Assembly: GCA_964529795.1 (NCBI GenBank)
Contig: CAZGXM010000099.1
Location: forward strand, 1-6,227
Length of the DNA: 6,227 nucleotides
Reading direction: 5' to 3'
Source: CAZGXM01 sp964529795
Lineage (GTDB): Bacteria > Bacillota > JADQBR01
Numbering within the stretch: position 1 is the stretch's first letter; each line of letters starts with the position of its first letter. The position numbers and the translations under genes were made by a program. Under the pieces are notes generated by a model. That model was given only the letters and a program-made list of their open reading frames with translations. It searched no databases and was not told the DNA's origin. Positions 1-6,171 of the stretch are shown here, piece after piece.

Positions 1-30
1 CAAGTTGATTTTATATTTATCCCATAACAT
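1..30 (-). CDS. Start of an unidentified gene downstream of icd (partial)
   Basis: A reading frame opens with ATG (bases 30-28) and runs off the left edge, reading MLWDKYKINL. AGGAG at 43-39 lies 8 bases before this ATG, which is ideal spacing and decides the start. The same frame is open further upstream to an ATG at 75-73 that overlaps the icd stop codon (TAATG). That longer version would add 15 residues, but it has only a weak GGAA in front of it. With no terminator visible after icd, the gene is probably co-transcribed with icd. Ten residues are too few to identify a family, so no function is proposed. Confidence 0.5.
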   Translation of the reverse strand, partial: MLWDKYKINL

Positions 31-74
31 TTTAAAATCTCCTGCTGTCGCCACTATATTTTTCTCAATAAACA

Positions 75-1292
75 TTAATTTTCCAGCATCAGCACCTCTA
101 AGTTTTTCTTAACTGCTTCCAAAAAAACTTCGGTGCTAACTACATTCTTGTCCGTTAGGTCTGATAGCTGTGCCAGGTCCCTGGTCATGGTCCCCTGCTC
201 TATGGTCTTGACGGAAGCTTCCTCCAGTTTTTCAGCGAAGTAAACCAGATCACCAATGCCATCCAGTTCACCCCGTTTCCTTAAAGCCCCGGTCCAGGCA
301 AAAATTGTCGCCATAGAATTGGTGGACGTTTCCTCACCCTTGAGGTACTTATAATAGTGCCTGGTAACCGTGCCGTGGGCAGCCTCAAACTCATAACAAC
401 CATCGGGAGACACCAGTACGGAAGTCATCATGGCCAGACTGCCAAAGGCAGAAGCGACCATGTCCGACATGACATCGCCGTCATAGTTCTTGCATGCCCA
501 TATCATACCGCCTTCAGAACGAATAACCCTGGCCACTGCATCATCAATCAAAGTGTAAAAATACTCTATGTTTGCTTCCTCAAATTTCCGCTTGTATTCC
601 GCCTCATATATTCGCTCAAAAATGTCTTTAAAAGTATGGTCGTACTTTTTGGATACAGTATCTTTGGTGGCAAACCACAAGTCCTGTTTTAAATCAAGGG
701 CATAGTTGAAGCAGGCCCGGGCAAAGTTTTCAATTGACCGGTCAGTATTGTACATCCCAAGTATTACACCTTTGCCTTCAAAGTCAAAAATAGTATGTCT
801 ACTCTCTGTCCCGTCTGCCGTAGTGAAAATCAGCTCTGCCTTTCCGGGGCCTTCAACCCGGTACTCCACATCCTTATAGACATCCCCGTATGCGTGTCTG
901 GCAATGGTTATGGGTTTCTTCCAAGTACGGACGAAGGGGCTGATACCGCCAACAACAATAGGCGAACGAAAAACTGTGCCGTCCAGAATCGCCCTGATGG
1001 TACCGTTGGGGCTTTTCCACATTTCCTTTAATTTGTATTCAGTCATTCTCTGTGCATTTGGAGTAATGGTGGCACATTTAACCGCCACACCATGTTTCTT
1101 GGTGGCCAGTGCCGCATCAATTGTCACCTGGTCATTGGTCTCGTCCCTTTTTTTCAATGCAAGGTCATAGTACTCTGTCTTCAACTCAATGTAGGGTTCA
1201 AGCAGCTCCTCTTTGATCATTTTCCAGATAACCCTGGTCATTTCATCCCCGTCCATTTCTACCAAAGGAACCTTCATTTGAATTTTGGACAA
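75..1292 (-). CDS. icd: NADP-dependent isocitrate dehydrogenase, eukaryotic-type (IDH1-like)
   Basis: Converts isocitrate and NADP+ to 2-oxoglutarate, CO2 and NADPH in the cytoplasm (TCA cycle, glutamate supply). The 405 residues align along their whole length with the homodimeric eukaryotic-type family (human IDH1/IDH2), not the E. coli Icd type. Visible hallmarks are MDGDEMTR (13-20), KCATITP (72-78), MWKSPNGTIR (91-100) and GTVFR (105-109). R100, R109, R132 and Y139 fall at the same numbers as the human IDH1 substrate residues. The catalytic Lys is K210, metal-binding Asp are D250, D273 and D277, and the NADP segment is HGTVTRH (306-312). The start is TTG: AAAGGAGA at 1308-1301 lies 8 bases upstream, and the resulting MSK start matches the family, whereas the in-frame ATG at codon 6 is too far from the SD. 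It lies 40 bases after an aconitase remnant, so it was probably the second gene of an acn-icd pair. All key residues are present, so it should be active. Confidence 0.96.
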   Translation of the reverse strand: MSKIQMKVPLVEMDGDEMTRVIWKMIKEELLEPYIELKTEYYDLALKKRDETNDQVTIDAALATKKHGVAVKCATITPNAQRMTEYKLKEMWKSPNGTIRAILDGTVFRSPIVVGGISPFVRTWKKPITIARHAYGDVYKDVEYRVEGPGKAELIFTTADGTESRHTIFDFEGKGVILGMYNTDRSIENFARACFNYALDLKQDLWFATKDTVSKKYDHTFKDIFERIYEAEYKRKFEEANIEYFYTLIDDAVARVIRSEGGMIWACKNYDGDVMSDMVASAFGSLAMMTSVLVSPDGCYEFEAAHGTVTRHYYKYLKGEETSTNSMATIFAWTGALRKRGELDGIGDLVYFAEKLEEASVKTIEQGTMTRDLAQLSDLTDKNVVSTEVFLEAVKKNLEVLMLEN

Positions 1293-1300
1293 GATAAGAC

Positions 1301-1308
1301 TCTCCTTT
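1301..1308 (-). promoter_or_regulatory. Ribosome binding site deciding the TTG start of icd
   Basis: On the minus strand this reads AAAGGAGA, 8 bases before the TTG at 1292-1290. It supports the rare TTG start over the ATG five codons later. The short gap to the aconitase remnant (1293-1332) holds an AT-rich TATAAAAAT but no matching -35 element at the right distance, so I do not call a promoter. Confidence 0.75.
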
Positions 1309-1332
1309 CAGCTTACATTTTTATAGTTAGCG

Positions 1333-1617
1333 TTATAAGGATTGTTGTTTCTTCATCCAGTTCAACATTCCTCCTGCGGCAAGGATTTTTCTCTGCCTTT
1401 CAGACAGGCTTAACTTGACCGGATACTCTTCTCCTTTATCCATATTCCTGATAGTAATAATTTCCTTGCCCGCTGTCACAGAATAACGCAGGTCACCTAT
1501 GAGTAGTTTGTTTCCTGTATCAATTCGCTCATAGTCTGTCGGATTATTAAAAACCAGTGGAACAATACCGAAGTTCACCAGGTTATCATGATGTATCCGG
1601 GCAATGGATTTGGCCAC
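1333..1617 (-). pseudogene. Aconitate hydratase, C-terminal remnant (5'-truncated)
   Basis: The 94 codons match only the tail of the swivelling C-terminal domain of mitochondrial/AcnA-type aconitases. AKSIARIHHDNLVNFG corresponds to the conserved KSFARIHETNLKKQG block, and AAGGMLNWMKKQQ matches the family's end (AGSALNRMKELQQ). Bacterial and mitochondrial aconitases are about 640-900 residues, so at least 80 percent is missing. The loss includes all three cluster-ligand cysteines and the GSSREH substrate/catalytic motif, which should lie about 20 residues before the point where similarity begins. The first possible start is a GTG (1617-1615) that is probably a native internal Val/Ile codon. 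It has no convincing SD, and an in-frame TAA lies two codons upstream. None of the upstream frames back to 1683 continues the aconitase sequence, so this is a deletion or rearrangement, not a simple frameshift. It cannot catalyse citrate/isocitrate conversion alone. A small expressed peptide cannot be excluded, but the natural reading is a broken gene that once preceded icd. Confidence 0.85.
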
Positions 1618-1683
1618 ACTTTAAATCTGTCCAAGCGCCCGGACCGGGCAGGTACAACCACAATCAATATCTTGAAACAAATC
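1618..1683. other. Junction between pilus operon and aconitase remnant
   Basis: This 66-base spacer lies between the stop codon of the stalk/NPCBM gene and the first base of aconitase similarity. It contains one small GC hairpin (1637-1649, 5-bp stem GCCCG/CGGGC with a 3-base loop). No T-run follows it on the minus strand, so it is not a convincing Rho-independent terminator. The stalk-gene frame stays open for 20 codons past its TAA before a second TAA at 1623-1621, which is in frame with the aconitase remnant. None of the three minus-strand frames shows similarity I recognise. The rearrangement breakpoint, or an assembly joint, should lie at or just right of about 1617-1620. Confidence 0.6.
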
Positions 1684-2394
1684 TTACTGAAACTTCAAGT
1701 CAGCCAAGACAGCCTTGATTTTGCTGTAATCACCGATACCGCCCTCTACCCATTCCACCTGGACAGTCAATGTGTTCACATTGGATACAGTCTTAGTGAT
1801 AAAAACAGGATACTTTCCTGGGTAGAACGTGGTCGGCGCCAGTAACTCCCGGCTGTCTCCGTAAATACTCAAAACAAAGGCCCCACTGCTGTTTTGGGTC
1901 TCATCTTCCACGCCCGCATAACCGGAAAGGCTGTTAAATTGTTTTTTTAAATCTACAACAACTTCCGCCTTCTTGCTATCGCTGTCTATATCTACTGCAA
2001 TACCGTGGGCAAAGGGGCGGCTGGCAATCATGAAATTCTGCTTTGTCTGGTAAAACGGCCCCACATTTCTCAATACCAGCAAGTCATTGATATAGGTAGC
2101 AGGCTGCGGTGGGGGTTCTGTCTTGTGGGGTTCACCGATAATCACCCGGTTGTTTGCAGCGTCCCAGGTTACCTCTTTTCCAAAGGCCTCGCCTATGGCC
2201 CGCAGGGGGACAAAAGTGCGGCCCTGAAAAATAAAAGGTTCCGTGTCGGTACTTAAGTCCTGGCCGTCTATACTAATCTTGATGCTACGATACGCCACAC
2301 TGATCTGTTTCGTAAGCCAGCTGCTTCCCGCCAAAGCCTGTCCGCCGGTTACCAATGTCAGTGTTAATATCAGGATAACGACTCTTCTGCTCAT
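1684..2394 (-). CDS. Secreted stalk (copper amine oxidase N-terminal) domain protein with NPCBM-like domain
   Basis: 236 residues. An N-terminal signal peptide (about 1-22: RR, a hydrophobic core, then ALA before GSS) predicts export. Residues about 38-88 form a copper amine oxidase N-terminal-like stalk domain with the hallmark GRTFVPLRAIGEAFG (58-72) and VTWDAANNRVII. This fold is common on clostridial surface proteins and implies no oxidase activity. After a Pro-rich linker (91-98, PPPQP), residues about 100-235 resemble the NPCBM/NEW2 putative carbohydrate-binding module: YINDLLV, FAHGIAVD, GYAGVEDE, FVLSIYGDSREL. It is the last gene of the pilMNO operon, 12 bases after pilO, and its SD (GGAGG at 2407-2403) overlaps the pilO TAG stop, so the two are probably translationally coupled. 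The position equals that of pilP in Gram-negative clusters. A role linking the pilus machine to cell-wall glycan is inference. Domain calls are from motif memory: stalk strong, NPCBM moderate. Confidence 0.82.
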   Translation of the reverse strand: MSRRVVILILTLTLVTGGQALAGSSWLTKQISVAYRSIKISIDGQDLSTDTEPFIFQGRTFVPLRAIGEAFGKEVTWDAANNRVIIGEPHKTEPPPQPATYINDLLVLRNVGPFYQTKQNFMIASRPFAHGIAVDIDSDSKKAEVVVDLKKQFNSLSGYAGVEDETQNSSGAFVLSIYGDSRELLAPTTFYPGKYPVFITKTVSNVNTLTVQVEWVEGGIGDYSKIKAVLADLKFQ

Positions 2395-2402
2395 ATGGTG
2401 CG

Positions 2403-2409
2403 CCTCCTA
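2403..2409 (-). promoter_or_regulatory. TAGGAGG: pilO stop codon fused to the next gene's ribosome binding site
   Basis: On the minus strand TAGGAGG contains the pilO stop (TAG, 2409-2407) and the GGAGG SD (2407-2403), 8 bases before the ATG of the stalk/NPCBM gene (2394-2392). Ribosomes ending pilO are placed directly on the next start, a classic coupling layout. It supports the secreted protein being made together with PilO. Confidence 0.75.
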
Positions 2410-3156
2410 CCTTAGAGGGAAATGATACACTGGCTTGGAGCCACTGCTCTTCTTTGACCCCAGACTGCTTCCGCCGGACTGGGGCGTTGACGGCCCGGTC
2501 TGCTCTTCCCCGGGTTTATCCACAGTATCCAGTATCTGCTGCAGGGCGGGACTGAAAATATCAAACCTTCCCAACTGCCACTGCCCCCGGAGTTTTCCGG
2601 GCACCGAGTCAGTAATGCTGTAAAGTAACAGTGTCAGACTGGACTGCAGTTCCGGATAAGCGCCTCCGTCCACTGCGGACATTTGAATCCCGGAAATTTC
2701 CGACATGTTGGGCAAACTTTCCAGGGCCTTGATAAACTGCAGGTGTCCAATGTAGGAACCACGTAATTCAATGTCTACCGGCAAGACCTGGTAATAGCCC
2801 TTATTCTGGATCGGCTGAGGGTTAACCCCGGTTAAAATGACTTTGTCCCGGGAGCGAAACCCCATTTCCACATAAGGATTGCCATCCGTTAAAGAAACTT
2901 GAAACTGCTCACGTAGAGCGCCAATCTGCTTGTTTACTTCTTTGACTTCCTGCTGCAAACCTGGTAGCTTGTCCGCTTCCGCCCGGGCTTTGGCCAAGGC
3001 GGCCTTTTCCTGCTGCACTTGGGCTCTTAATTCCTGCCAGCGGGGAATCTGCCCCAGCCAAACATAGCGATACAGCCCGAACAAAGAGATAACCGCTATC
3101 AAAACGAGTATTAACCTTTTTTCCCTGGTAGAAAGATTTTCCCACAAATTACTCAC
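2407..3156 (-). CDS. pilO: Type IV pilus assembly protein PilO
   Basis: Inner-membrane component of the pilus alignment complex, pairing with PilN. The 249-residue architecture is that of PilO: a short cytoplasmic N-terminus (LSTREKRLIL), one membrane helix (about 14-33), a charged coiled coil (about 38-87, rich in Q, E, K, A) and an extracytoplasmic ferredoxin-like domain (about 92-182, with GSYIGHLQFIKALESLPN at 133-150 as the most family-like segment). An additional Pro/Ser/Gly-rich tail (about 213-249) is longer than expected for a plain PilO and is probably disordered. The start is GTG (3156-3154), overlapping the end of pilN by 8 bases (GTGAGTAA). Its SD (AAGGGG) sits unusually close, about 2 bases away, so coupling to pilN probably helps initiation. 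Sequence identity in this family is always low; the assignment rests on architecture and position after pilM-pilN. Confidence 0.88.
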   Translation of the reverse strand: MSNLWENLSTREKRLILVLIAVISLFGLYRYVWLGQIPRWQELRAQVQQEKAALAKARAEADKLPGLQQEVKEVNKQIGALREQFQVSLTDGNPYVEMGFRSRDKVILTGVNPQPIQNKGYYQVLPVDIELRGSYIGHLQFIKALESLPNMSEISGIQMSAVDGGAYPELQSSLTLLLYSITDSVPGKLRGQWQLGRFDIFSPALQQILDTVDKPGEEQTGPSTPQSGGSSLGSKKSSGSKPVYHFPLR

Positions 3157-3694
3157 TTCCCCTTACAAGCCGCGCAGTAATTTGAAAAGAAACCCGGTCA
3201 GGTTCCCCGTCGGGCTGCCTTACACTGTTCAAAACAACAGTATCAAAGTAAGGTAGCACTTCTAGCTGATGCACCAGTACTCCCACATCAGCCAAGGATG
3301 CACCTTTTCCCCTGATAATCACAGTGTTGTTTCCCGTAGCAGCCAGTGACTCCAGCCAGACTTTCCGCGGAAAATTTTCACCTATATCGGTAAGTAACCG
3401 CGCCCACCTTAACCGGTGGTTTGCAATCCCCTGCAACTGCTTTAACTCTTCCCGCCGCCGGGCAAGGTCTTTTTCCAGGGTTACCACACGGGTCAAGGTA
3501 TTTTTTAGACTTTGTCGCTGGTTCTGCAGTTCGATGAGCCGGTCTTCCAGGGAATTGATATGCCAAAACCACCAGGTTCCCCCGGTTATCAACAGGAACA
3601 ATGTTATGCCTGCGGCCAGCCATGCTATCAACTTACGGTTGCTGAGCAGCGGCTGCGGACGCAGTTCCTCGGGTAACAGGTTAATCTGTGCCAT
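3149..3694 (-). CDS. pilN: Type IV pilus assembly protein PilN
   Basis: Bitopic inner-membrane protein joining cytoplasmic PilM to PilO. The 181 residues begin MAQINLLPEELR: INLLP (4-8) is the signature peptide that docks in a groove of PilM in the solved PilM-PilN complexes. A membrane helix follows (about 22-45, ending WWFWHI), then a long coiled coil (about 48-90) and a small ferredoxin-like domain (about 95-178, including NFPRKVWLESL and DTVVLNSV). Length and layout are normal for PilN. It starts at ATG 3694-3692, overlapping the pilM end by 14 bases, with a very strong SD (GGAGGTG at 3708-3702) 7 bases before the start, inside pilM. The overlap indicates tightly linked production of PilM, PilN and PilO. 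Confidence 0.93.
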   Translation of the reverse strand: MAQINLLPEELRPQPLLSNRKLIAWLAAGITLFLLITGGTWWFWHINSLEDRLIELQNQRQSLKNTLTRVVTLEKDLARRREELKQLQGIANHRLRWARLLTDIGENFPRKVWLESLAATGNNTVIIRGKGASLADVGVLVHQLEVLPYFDTVVLNSVRQPDGEPDRVSFQITARLVRGSE

Positions 3695-4757
3695 CAGCTG
3701 CCACCTCCCGCAAAGCCAATCCGGCAGTTACAGCCCACGCCGGATGCAGCGTCCCTCCGTCCTGGCCGGGCAAATCTTCTCCCAGCCAGGTGAAATCCGG
3801 CTTTAATATGGTCACCTTCAATTCCAACTCATGTTGAAGGTACTCCTGCAAACCGGGCATACTGGCCAGTTCCCCGCTGAGAAAAAGCTGTTCCACCATT
3901 ATCCCCTGGGACTGCACCCTGTAAAAGTCAAAAGAACGCTTTATCTCATGACTTAACTTGCCGACACCTTCCAGAACAACAAGATCCAAATGAGACTGTT
4001 TTCCCAGGTCATCATCGTCCAGAGATACTTTACCCTTTTCACGCAAAATTCTTTGGGCTGATTGAAAGTCCATCATCAGGCTGTTGGCCACGACACTGAC
4101 AACGGTTTCCATACCAAACTTAAAGGAACGGCTAAAATCCATGCGCTTGCCGCGGACAATAGCCAAATCCGTACTGGAGGAGCCCAGGTCCACCAGCGCA
4201 ACCGGTACTTGTTCCCCCTTGTTGAACAACAACCGGCACAATGCCAGCGGCTCAATATCTATGGCAACCAGTTCCAGACCTGCCAGGGAAAAAATCTCGT
4301 AAAACTGGTAAACCAGTTTTTTCGGTACCGCCACCAGCAGGATGTTAAGATTTTCCCCGCTATCATCGGCACCAAAATTCACATGTTCTATAATCAGTTC
4401 TTCTTCCGCCAGGGGAATATATTTTTCCGTTTCCCATTTCAGTGCCTGTTTTACCTCTGCTTTGGACATCAGGGGAAACTTGAGATGACGGGTGATGACA
4501 TGTTCCCCGGAAATGGCAGTAACAACCCGGCGCTCTTTGACACCCAACTTTTCCACCAACTGGGACAGGGTTATTGCCAGACGGTCTCCTTTCACGATAC
4601 TGCCATTTTCAATTACCCCCTGGGGGACAGGTTCCACGGCAGCACTGACTACTTGAAAACCGTTTTTTCCCCGTTTAATAAACATTGCCTTAATCTCATA
4701 GCCACTGATATTTATGCCCAGGCATCTTTTTTTGAATAATTTCTGCCAAAAAGCCAC
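3681..4757 (-). CDS. pilM: Type IV pilus assembly protein PilM (actin-like)
   Basis: Cytoplasmic actin-like (FtsA-fold) protein that binds the PilN N-terminal tail and ties the assembly platform to the cytoplasmic side. Numbering here is from the upstream TTG at 4766. Family landmarks are the first phosphate loop LGINISGYEIK (16-26), the segment LKFPLMSKAEVKQALKWE (95-112) followed by KYIPL, the second phosphate loop VDLGSSSTDLAIV (192-204), EIKRSFDFYRVQ (274-285) and the adenosine loop LFLSGELASMPGL (295-307). The first loop carries Asn and Ser where GIDIG or GLEIG is usual. The frame is open to the TTG at 4766, but that touches the purine tract AAAGGG (4772-4767) with no spacing. The GTG at 4757-4755 is 9 bases from it, so I prefer GTG, giving 358 residues. 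It lies 28 bases after the PilX-type gene and overlaps pilN. Confidence 0.93.
   Translation of the reverse strand: MAFWQKLFKKRCLGINISGYEIKAMFIKRGKNGFQVVSAAVEPVPQGVIENGSIVKGDRLAITLSQLVEKLGVKERRVVTAISGEHVITRHLKFPLMSKAEVKQALKWETEKYIPLAEEELIIEHVNFGADDSGENLNILLVAVPKKLVYQFYEIFSLAGLELVAIDIEPLALCRLLFNKGEQVPVALVDLGSSSTDLAIVRGKRMDFSRSFKFGMETVVSVVANSLMMDFQSAQRILREKGKVSLDDDDLGKQSHLDLVVLEGVGKLSHEIKRSFDFYRVQSQGIMVEQLFLSGELASMPGLQEYLQHELELKVTILKPDFTWLGEDLPGQDGGTLHPAWAVTAGLALREVAADGTD
3702..3708 (-). promoter_or_regulatory. Strong pilN ribosome binding site inside the pilM 3' end
   Basis: GGAGGTG on the minus strand, 7 bases before the pilN ATG, is a near-perfect complement to the 16S rRNA tail. It lies within the last codons of pilM (…REVAADGTD), so pilN can be initiated while pilM is still being translated. 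Confidence 0.7.
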
Positions 4758-4766
4758 AACAATCAA

Positions 4767-4776
4767 CCCTTTTTTT
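4767..4776 (-). promoter_or_regulatory. Ribosome binding site favouring the GTG start of pilM
   Basis: The minus strand reads AAAAAAAGGG here. Spacing is 0 bases to the TTG at 4766 and 9 bases to the GTG at 4757. Only the latter is workable, so the shorter PilM start is preferred. Confidence 0.55.
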
Positions 4777-4785
4777 AGTACTGTA

Positions 4786-6165
4786 TTAAAAGATAGGGTA
4801 GGTTTCCTTCCATACCTTTACTTCCGGTTCATTCCCTGGCAAGCCCAGTCCCAGCAAATCCACCAAATCGGCGTTGTAATTGATGTTCAATTTGCCGTTT
4901 ACATCGATAACCGCCGCTACCACGCTTCCCTCTACAGTAGCATTGCCAGGGCCGCTGGTCTCAAAGGTGCCTTCAGATACTATCACACCGGTAATCTGGT
5001 TGCTACCTTTTACCTCGACCTCCTTGCCCGCGGGATTAATTATCCCCAGAGCACTCACTGACGGGTCATCGGGAACAATGTCACAGTCAATGCTGACGTC
5101 CCCCTCTGCAATGATGATGCCCACCCCGGAATAGGCAGCACCTGTCCCTATATCCAATTTTTTCAGTACTACATCGCCCTTCACATAAATGTAATACGGA
5201 ATAATATTTCCCTCTCCGTCAAAGCCATAGGGGATATCCTTTAAATCAGCACCGGAAAAGGTATGGGAAGAAGCATACACCATATCGGCATTATCCTCAT
5301 ACCACTGGAAGTCCAGGGGCGGCACTTCCGGGACATAAACCAGTGTTTCCTCCCGGCCCGTGAGCCGTTCGCCGCTGGGGGTATTGCCCTGCAAGCTCCC
5401 ACCATAATAATAATCCGCAGTAATTGTGCCACTGTTGATTAAATTGCCGTCAGTATGCACCACCCCGCTGGTACCGACGGAAATGGTGCCCGAATTGTCT
5501 ATATCCCCTCCAGCCTGGACAAACCCGTCATCCGGCGCACTGATCTCCCTGCCGTTGGCTATGCTGCCCCCAACCAGTACATTGCCGTTGACAGTACCGG
5601 AGTTAAACAAATTGGCGCCGGTAACGATATCCCCTTCCACAGTAACGTTGCTGGACTCAATGTCTATGTCGCCATTATAAACCAAATTGCCTGTAATGGT
5701 TGAATTACCCCTGATTTTCAGGGTATTACCCACGGCAGTGCCCTGGCCACTTACAAGCGCATTGGCGTAAGGTGATTTCAAAATAATGACATACACGGAT
5801 TTTTGGGCTGCCACAGAGCCGTCCGGTCTCTTGATTACCCCCACGCCGGTTACTTTCAGGCTGGTCCCCAGGTCCTTGACCTCAATGCTCTCCAAATAAC
5901 CGTCACCAATGGGAACATTGGTAAAGTCACTTTCCCAGCCTGCCGGCCAGTCATCCGGGTTTTGTTCGCCGTCCAGCCGGGCCAAAAATTTGGCGATGCC
6001 TGCATCGGCAATGTACAAGGCTTTCATATCATCCAACTGGTTCTTACTGATGCGCATTTCCGTGGCGGCAACCTGCACCAAAGCAGTGGCAGTAAAAAAA
6101 ACCACAAATAATGCCAGAAAGACAATTACCAGCGCTGCCCCCCGCTCATCCTTCCAGCACAACAA
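4786..6165 (-). CDS. PilX-type pilus-associated protein with beta-helical exterior
   Basis: About 459 residues. A short charged N-terminus (CWKDERGAALV) leads into one membrane helix (about 10-34), then a pilin-like amphipathic segment ending ALYIADAGIAKFL, the typical PilX N-terminal-domain pattern in pilus clusters. Residues about 135-258 are short repeated turns rich in G, N, S, T and V (ITGNLVYNGDIDI, VEGDIVTG, VNGNVLVGGSI, SGTISVG, SGTITADYYYGG). They suggest a right-handed beta-helix like those of polymer-forming/bactofilin proteins. A second beta-rich region (about 320-435, with VKGDVVLKK, GVGIIIAEGDVSID, ITGVIVSEGTF, VEGSVVAAVI) follows. Start: an ATG at 6186 is in frame but has no SD. 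GGGGAGGAG at 6180-6172 lies inside that extension, with GGAGG 8 bases before TTG 6165-6163, so TTG is preferred. It precedes pilM by 28 bases. A minor pilin or pilus-tip/surface role is inferred from context; the exact function is unknown. Confidence 0.82.
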   Translation of the reverse strand: MLCWKDERGAALVIVFLALFVVFFTATALVQVAATEMRISKNQLDDMKALYIADAGIAKFLARLDGEQNPDDWPAGWESDFTNVPIGDGYLESIEVKDLGTSLKVTGVGVIKRPDGSVAAQKSVYVIILKSPYANALVSGQGTAVGNTLKIRGNSTITGNLVYNGDIDIESSNVTVEGDIVTGANLFNSGTVNGNVLVGGSIANGREISAPDDGFVQAGGDIDNSGTISVGTSGVVHTDGNLINSGTITADYYYGGSLQGNTPSGERLTGREETLVYVPEVPPLDFQWYEDNADMVYASSHTFSGADLKDIPYGFDGEGNIIPYYIYVKGDVVLKKLDIGTGAAYSGVGIIIAEGDVSIDCDIVPDDPSVSALGIINPAGKEVEVKGSNQITGVIVSEGTFETSGPGNATVEGSVVAAVIDVNGKLNINYNADLVDLLGLGLPGNEPEVKVWKETYPIF

Positions 6166-6171
6166 AGGCGT

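Noticed and set aside
1300..1360. Promoter for icd at the TATAAAAAT just upstream of its SD
   Set aside because: The -10-like box has no TTGACA-like element 16-18 bases upstream, and AT-rich spacers produce such boxes by chance.
1333..1617. The 94-codon aconitase piece as a genuine small subunit (LeuD-like swivel protein)
   Set aside because: Genuine small subunits are about 160-200 residues and include the GSSREH-type motif. This piece starts about 20 residues after it and lacks a convincing SD.
1637..1649. GC hairpin as a Rho-independent terminator after the pilus operon
   Set aside because: The stem is only 5 bp with a 3-base loop, and the following minus-strand bases (GCTTGGACAG) contain no T-run.
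1684..2394. Copper amine oxidase enzyme activity for the secreted protein
   Set aside because: Only the small N-terminal stalk-type domain is present; there is no catalytic domain, topaquinone tyrosine motif or copper-binding His set.
3324..3806. 160-codon plus-strand open frame across pilN/pilM
   Set aside because: Rich in Ser, Arg and Cys as expected from antisense of a coding region. It crosses the pilN/pilM boundary and matches no family.
4062..4739. 225-codon open frame on the plus strand opposite pilM
   Set aside because: It is the antisense shadow of pilM. It has a low-complexity, His/Gln/Phe-rich composition with no recognisable domain, while the minus strand encodes a clear PilM.
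4758..4800. Terminator or promoter between the PilX-type gene and pilM
   Set aside because: The 28-base gap holds only a short AGTACT palindrome and an A-run that forms the pilM SD; no stem followed by T's on the minus strand.
5460..5760. DNA tandem repeat within the beta-helix coding region
   Set aside because: The repetition is at the protein level (G-N-D-S-T turns); I could not find exact repeated DNA units of useful length.
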